Below, in pieces: positions 62,218-64,000 of a stretch of 64,000 nucleotides of DNA. Position 1 is the first letter of the stretch. Each line of letters starts with the position of its first letter. The notes below the pieces were generated by a model that did not search any database, was not told the DNA's origin, and saw nothing but the letters and a program-made list of their open reading frames with translations. The translations under genes and the position numbers were made by a program. Origin of the DNA: Parietichytrium sp. I65-24A (lineage: Eukaryota; Sar; Bigyra; Thraustochytrida; Thraustochytriidae); the NCBI GenBank assembly GCA_012862575.1, contig BLSF01000014.1, positions 124,001 through 188,000 of the forward strand, given 5' to 3'.

Positions 62218-63322
62218 TTTATGCCTAAACAGTAGATGCTGAATGGGGGTCTCAACAGTCTCAACGCCAAATGGAACATTAAGCTTTTCGTTCAGAGAGT
62301 CTTATGATTCCAACGCTACGCGCAAGTTCGAGGGCCTAGCTCAACTCTAGTTGTTCTGCCAATCATTGTGAAGGAAAAGGTGTATGAATCGCGTAGTATA
62401 AATCGCCAAAAGTTAGAATCAAAGTGAACTTTACACATCTTTACACAGTCGGCCGTGGATGCAAGCGACATTGCTCAACTGTGAGTTACTGAGCAGCCAT
62501 GCAGAAGCCAGGAGGCCAGTTCAGCTATAGGCTACTATATAAAATATAGACGAAAGGAAAGGCAGGTATTAGCACGTGGGTATTAGTAACAAAATTTGAT
62601 TCACTCGATGGCCCCACTCGTTCACTCGGAGTGCTGTCTCCTCTGTCTCCTCAAGGAAAAGAGGCGGTTGGTTTTTCGCTTAGCGTTTTCGCCTGCAAGC
62701 AGCTATTGTATCTGGTACGGCTCGCCCGTACCAGTGGCGGCGGCCAGAAGACTTTCTGCTTAGAGAGAACAGTAGTTGGAAACTCGTTTTGGCAGTTTGC
62801 TCTCTCGCCGCGGTGAACTGCGAGCTCAAATTCGTCACAACGAAACGCGTTCGAAGAGCCGCATTGCCTTGTAAAAGTTGGCGACAATCCAACGCTGTTG
62901 CGGTGCAACAAAGAGGAACGGGCCACTCTAAAACGTAGCTTTTTCGCCATCACGGCGGCGTGAGAAGGCGTGAGACGTGCTTTCAATGCCTGTCGAGGAA
63001 CACTCTCTGTGCACAACGCCCAAGTCAGTGCAAAAATTTATCCCTCTCCGCGCAACAGTTACAAAGTACCAGCGTACTGAGTACTGGAAAAGGGTTAAAG
63101 CCTCTGAGTTTCGTTTCGCAACCCACAGACGTCCTACAACCGAGAGGCGCTGATACCCACTATGATACGGATGAATCACGATAAGCGTTTTTCTCGTCCA
63201 AAAACGAGGCAGGATGCTTCGTGAATGAATGCATGACTTGAATTTTGATTTACGAACGATGAAAAGCACAAGATCTAACAGTACTCAGTACCGCTAGGTC
63301 ACAATAAATTCTGTGCACCAGT
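62218..63322. repeat. Direct duplication, copy B (about 1.1 kb)
   Basis: It is collinear with copy A over its whole length, without the 55-bp internal duplication and with a 16-bp insertion near 62563-62586 (GGTATTAGCACGTGGGTATT) that itself contains a repeated GTATTAG. It ends at CTGTGCACCAGT and then leaves the shared sequence. Confidence 0.88.
62712..62734. other. Perfect inverted repeat (hairpin), copy B
   Basis: Identical to the copy A hairpin: CTGGTACGG, loop CTCGC, CCGTACCAG. Confidence 0.7.
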
Positions 63323-64000
63323 GAGGAGGACTCCTGGATTCTGAATTCTGAATTTCTGAATTCTGTCGTGTTGGACTACGGAAACGCAAGCGAGTATTTT
63401 GGGCAGGCGAACATAGGCAAATGGTCCCACAGTTAATAGTACTACCGTAATGTTGGACTGCTTTTCTACAGCAGAGAAAGTTCCTCTCATTCCGCCACGA
63501 CAGGAGGCTCTTTCTCTGCTATTCATTCCTTCTCACTCTTTTTCTCTGATTTCTATCTATTGTAGCGTTTTGGTTCGACAATGGGTCATCACTACCTTGC
63601 TCGAAACAATCAATCAGTGAATAGAAGAATGCGAAGTTTATGAATTCCGCATTTGGTTTCTGGTGTTCCGCGTTCGGATTTGCGCGTTTGGCTGGCAGCA
63701 CTCAGAGGCTCTAGTTCGAGTTCGGAAAAAGTATGATAATGAGTGGCAGAAACTTGACAGTGAATTAAAATATTTGAACAATGTAGTACTCAGGTACTCG
63801 TAAAGCTGGCTGCTTTTTACAAAACAAGAGTCAAAAGAAATAGATCCACCACGACCATTGGCGTACTAGTAATACCCACACTGCAATGTCAAGCAAAATC
63901 AAAAGGATATGTGATTTGGAGTGCGTACATTATGCGAATCATCGGATCTCGTGCTAGTGGGGTGTGCTGCGCACCTTTCGGAATATAGTAAGGTAGCTCA
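63323..64000. other. Right end, no gene recognised
   Basis: Unique sequence after the duplication. It contains a TTCTGAATTCTGAATTTCTG repeat near 63338-63360 and a GTAGTACTCAGGTACTCG motif at about 63785. Nothing coding is convincing. Confidence 0.5.

Overview
The window looks like nuclear DNA of a photosynthetic unicellular eukaryote, most likely a red alga of the Porphyridium type. The evidence is indirect. Genes are densely packed, mostly single-exon and often very long (up to about 5.9 kb of open frame). The few introns are 68-139 bp with near-invariant GTAAGT/GTGAGT donors. Every protein is of eukaryotic type, including mitochondrial carriers, a calcium-dependent kinase, a BK-type channel, a carotenoid oxygenase and a dynamin-like GTPase. 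No rRNA, tRNA, CRISPR array, operon structure or complete transposon was recognised. The species name is an inference.

Layout. 1-2693 (-) is the 5' part of an EF-hand/leucine-rich-repeat protein that runs off the left edge. 3790-8502 (+) is a BK/Slo-type K+ channel, convergent with a CAX Ca2+/cation:H+ antiporter at 8857-10512 (-). 12856-13960 (+, three exons) and 21015-22188 (-, two exons) are two divergent mitochondrial phosphate-carrier paralogues. They flank a 1973-residue protein (14250-20171, -) with 13 tandem PEX14 N-domain-like modules and a roughly 970-residue unassigned C-terminal half. Next come a MidA-like methyltransferase with TPRs (about 23872-25809, +, 5' end unresolved), a glutathionyl-hydroquinone reductase (26426-27598, -) and a J-like/dynamin GTPase/armadillo fusion (29179-32403, +). 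A small secreted Cys-rich protein lies at 34130-34600 (+), followed by a PH-like/CDPK kinase (35560-37828, +, two exons) and a type I membrane protein with a Pro/Thr stalk (38388-40067, -).

The right part holds a secreted 2-oxoglutarate/Fe(II)-oxygenase-like domain fused to a Ctr copper transporter (41725-43623, -), a carotenoid cleavage oxygenase (44823-46379, +) and a six-exon GFA-family zinc protein with a 12-nt microexon (47298-48197, +). Four mostly uncharacterised proteins follow: UBA-like/coiled-coil/thioredoxin-fold, LRR/coiled-coil, tail-anchored, and coiled-coil. From about 57950 to the right edge there is no convincing gene. That stretch carries an imperfect 1.1-1.2 kb direct duplication (61045-63322) with single N positions at its junctions.

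Functional themes are calcium and ion handling (EF-hand/LRR, BK channel, CAX, CDPK), mitochondrial phosphate import, and metal/redox biology (Ctr-oxygenase fusion, GFA, glutathionyl-hydroquinone reductase, thioredoxin-fold protein). The neighbours face both ways and do not form a cluster with a shared function. The most unusual items are the 13-module PEX14-like array and the oxygenase-copper transporter fusion. Several apparent start codons are GTG or TTG. Because this is a eukaryotic nuclear sequence, those genes are given from the first ATG.
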